A DNA stretch of 64,000 nt, from NCBI RefSeq assembly GCF_013009075.1, contig NZ_CP053108.1, positions 3,668,498-3,732,497 on the forward strand. The letters are read 5' to 3'. Made by a program: the position numbers and the translations under genes. The stretch is from Halomonas sp. TA22. GTDB taxonomy: Bacteria; Pseudomonadota; Gammaproteobacteria; Pseudomonadales; Halomonadaceae. Below, one piece after another: positions 63,940 to 64,000 of this stretch. Under the pieces are notes generated by a model. That model was not told the DNA's origin. It ran no database searches and saw only the letters and a program-made list of their open reading frames with translations. The stretch's first letter is position 1; the number at the start of each line of letters is the position of its first letter.

Positions 63940-64000
63940 TGGAGCGGGAAACGAGATTCGAACTCGCGACCCCAACCTTGGCAAGGTTGTGCTCTACCAC
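63940..64000 (-). tRNA. tRNA-Gly (anticodon GCC), truncated by the window end
   Basis: Minus strand: the D-arm end GTGGTAGAGC, anticodon loop TTGCCAA (GCC), GGTCGCGAGTTCGAATC T-arm, acceptor TCCCGC and TCCA with encoded CCA. The 5' acceptor lies beyond position 64000. Confidence 0.92.

Noticed and set aside
1..64000. CRISPR array, insertion sequence or prophage
   Set aside because: No regularly spaced repeats, transposase, integrase or phage structural gene was seen in any frame.

Overview
The window reads as a chromosomal segment of a GC-rich gammaproteobacterium, most likely a Halomonadaceae/Halomonas-type halophile or halotolerant organism. This is inferred from protein character and gene content: an NhaD-type antiporter remnant, Pst/ars linkage, PsrA-like operators, and a dnaX-ybaB-recR block next to the 4.5S RNA gene. 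It is dense and mostly ordinary housekeeping DNA. There is no prophage, insertion sequence or CRISPR array, but several genes are visibly decaying.

Layout. 0-7.5 kb: a YebE/TerB-like gene, then a fatty-acid (acyl-CoA) catabolism cluster of acyl-CoA dehydrogenase, type II 3-hydroxyacyl-CoA dehydrogenase, AMP-forming acyl-CoA synthetase, TetR regulator and thiolase, with recognisable palindromic operators. 7.6-16.1 kb: an arsenic/phosphate region. arsH-acr3 runs on the plus strand. On the minus strand a Pho-box-preceded pstS-pstC-pstA-pstB operon continues into arsC, a YnfA-family gene and an MFS transporter. 16.2-23 kb: a TSUP permease, a Bcr/CflA efflux pump, transaldolase, a PP2C phosphatase/STAS antagonist switch, MlaA and a KAS III-like synthase. 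23-32.3 kb: hrpA, fadD, and a VWA-protein/class II amidotransferase operon. 32.3-40.1 kb: protease II, ycgN, ycgL, rnd, recR, ybaB, dnaX, a decayed ORF and the 4.5S RNA gene (ffs). 40.2-43.5 kb: a two-gene cassette of an ATP-grasp ligase and a 677-residue protein in which I see a papain-like Gln-Cys-His-Asn pattern. I consider this the best candidate in the window for an undescribed system. 43.5-51 kb: an AbrB-type permease, tlyA with an abnormal C-terminal extension, an mscK-like pseudogene, pldA, the yqjD/yqjE/yqjK-like trio and a YhiN-like flavoprotein. 51.3-58.5 kb: an RND efflux pair, a DUF3617-like periplasmic protein, an unknown 465-residue protein and a membrane-anchored SDR. 58.5-64 kb: a truncated nhaD remnant, tRNA-Ser(GGA), a thioesterase-like protein, a nitroreductase, queF, a YadG/YadH-like ABC exporter and a partial tRNA-Gly(GCC).

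How it fits together. The acyl-CoA genes and fadD supply beta-oxidation under PsrA/TetR-like control. The Pst-ArsC operon couples phosphate scavenging with detoxification of the arsenate that enters by the same route, while ArsH and Acr3 handle the products. Three loci (mscK-like, nhaD, 39.5 kb ORF) are relics, and a fourth (tlyA 3' end) looks disturbed. All family assignments are from reading motifs by eye; no database search was run.
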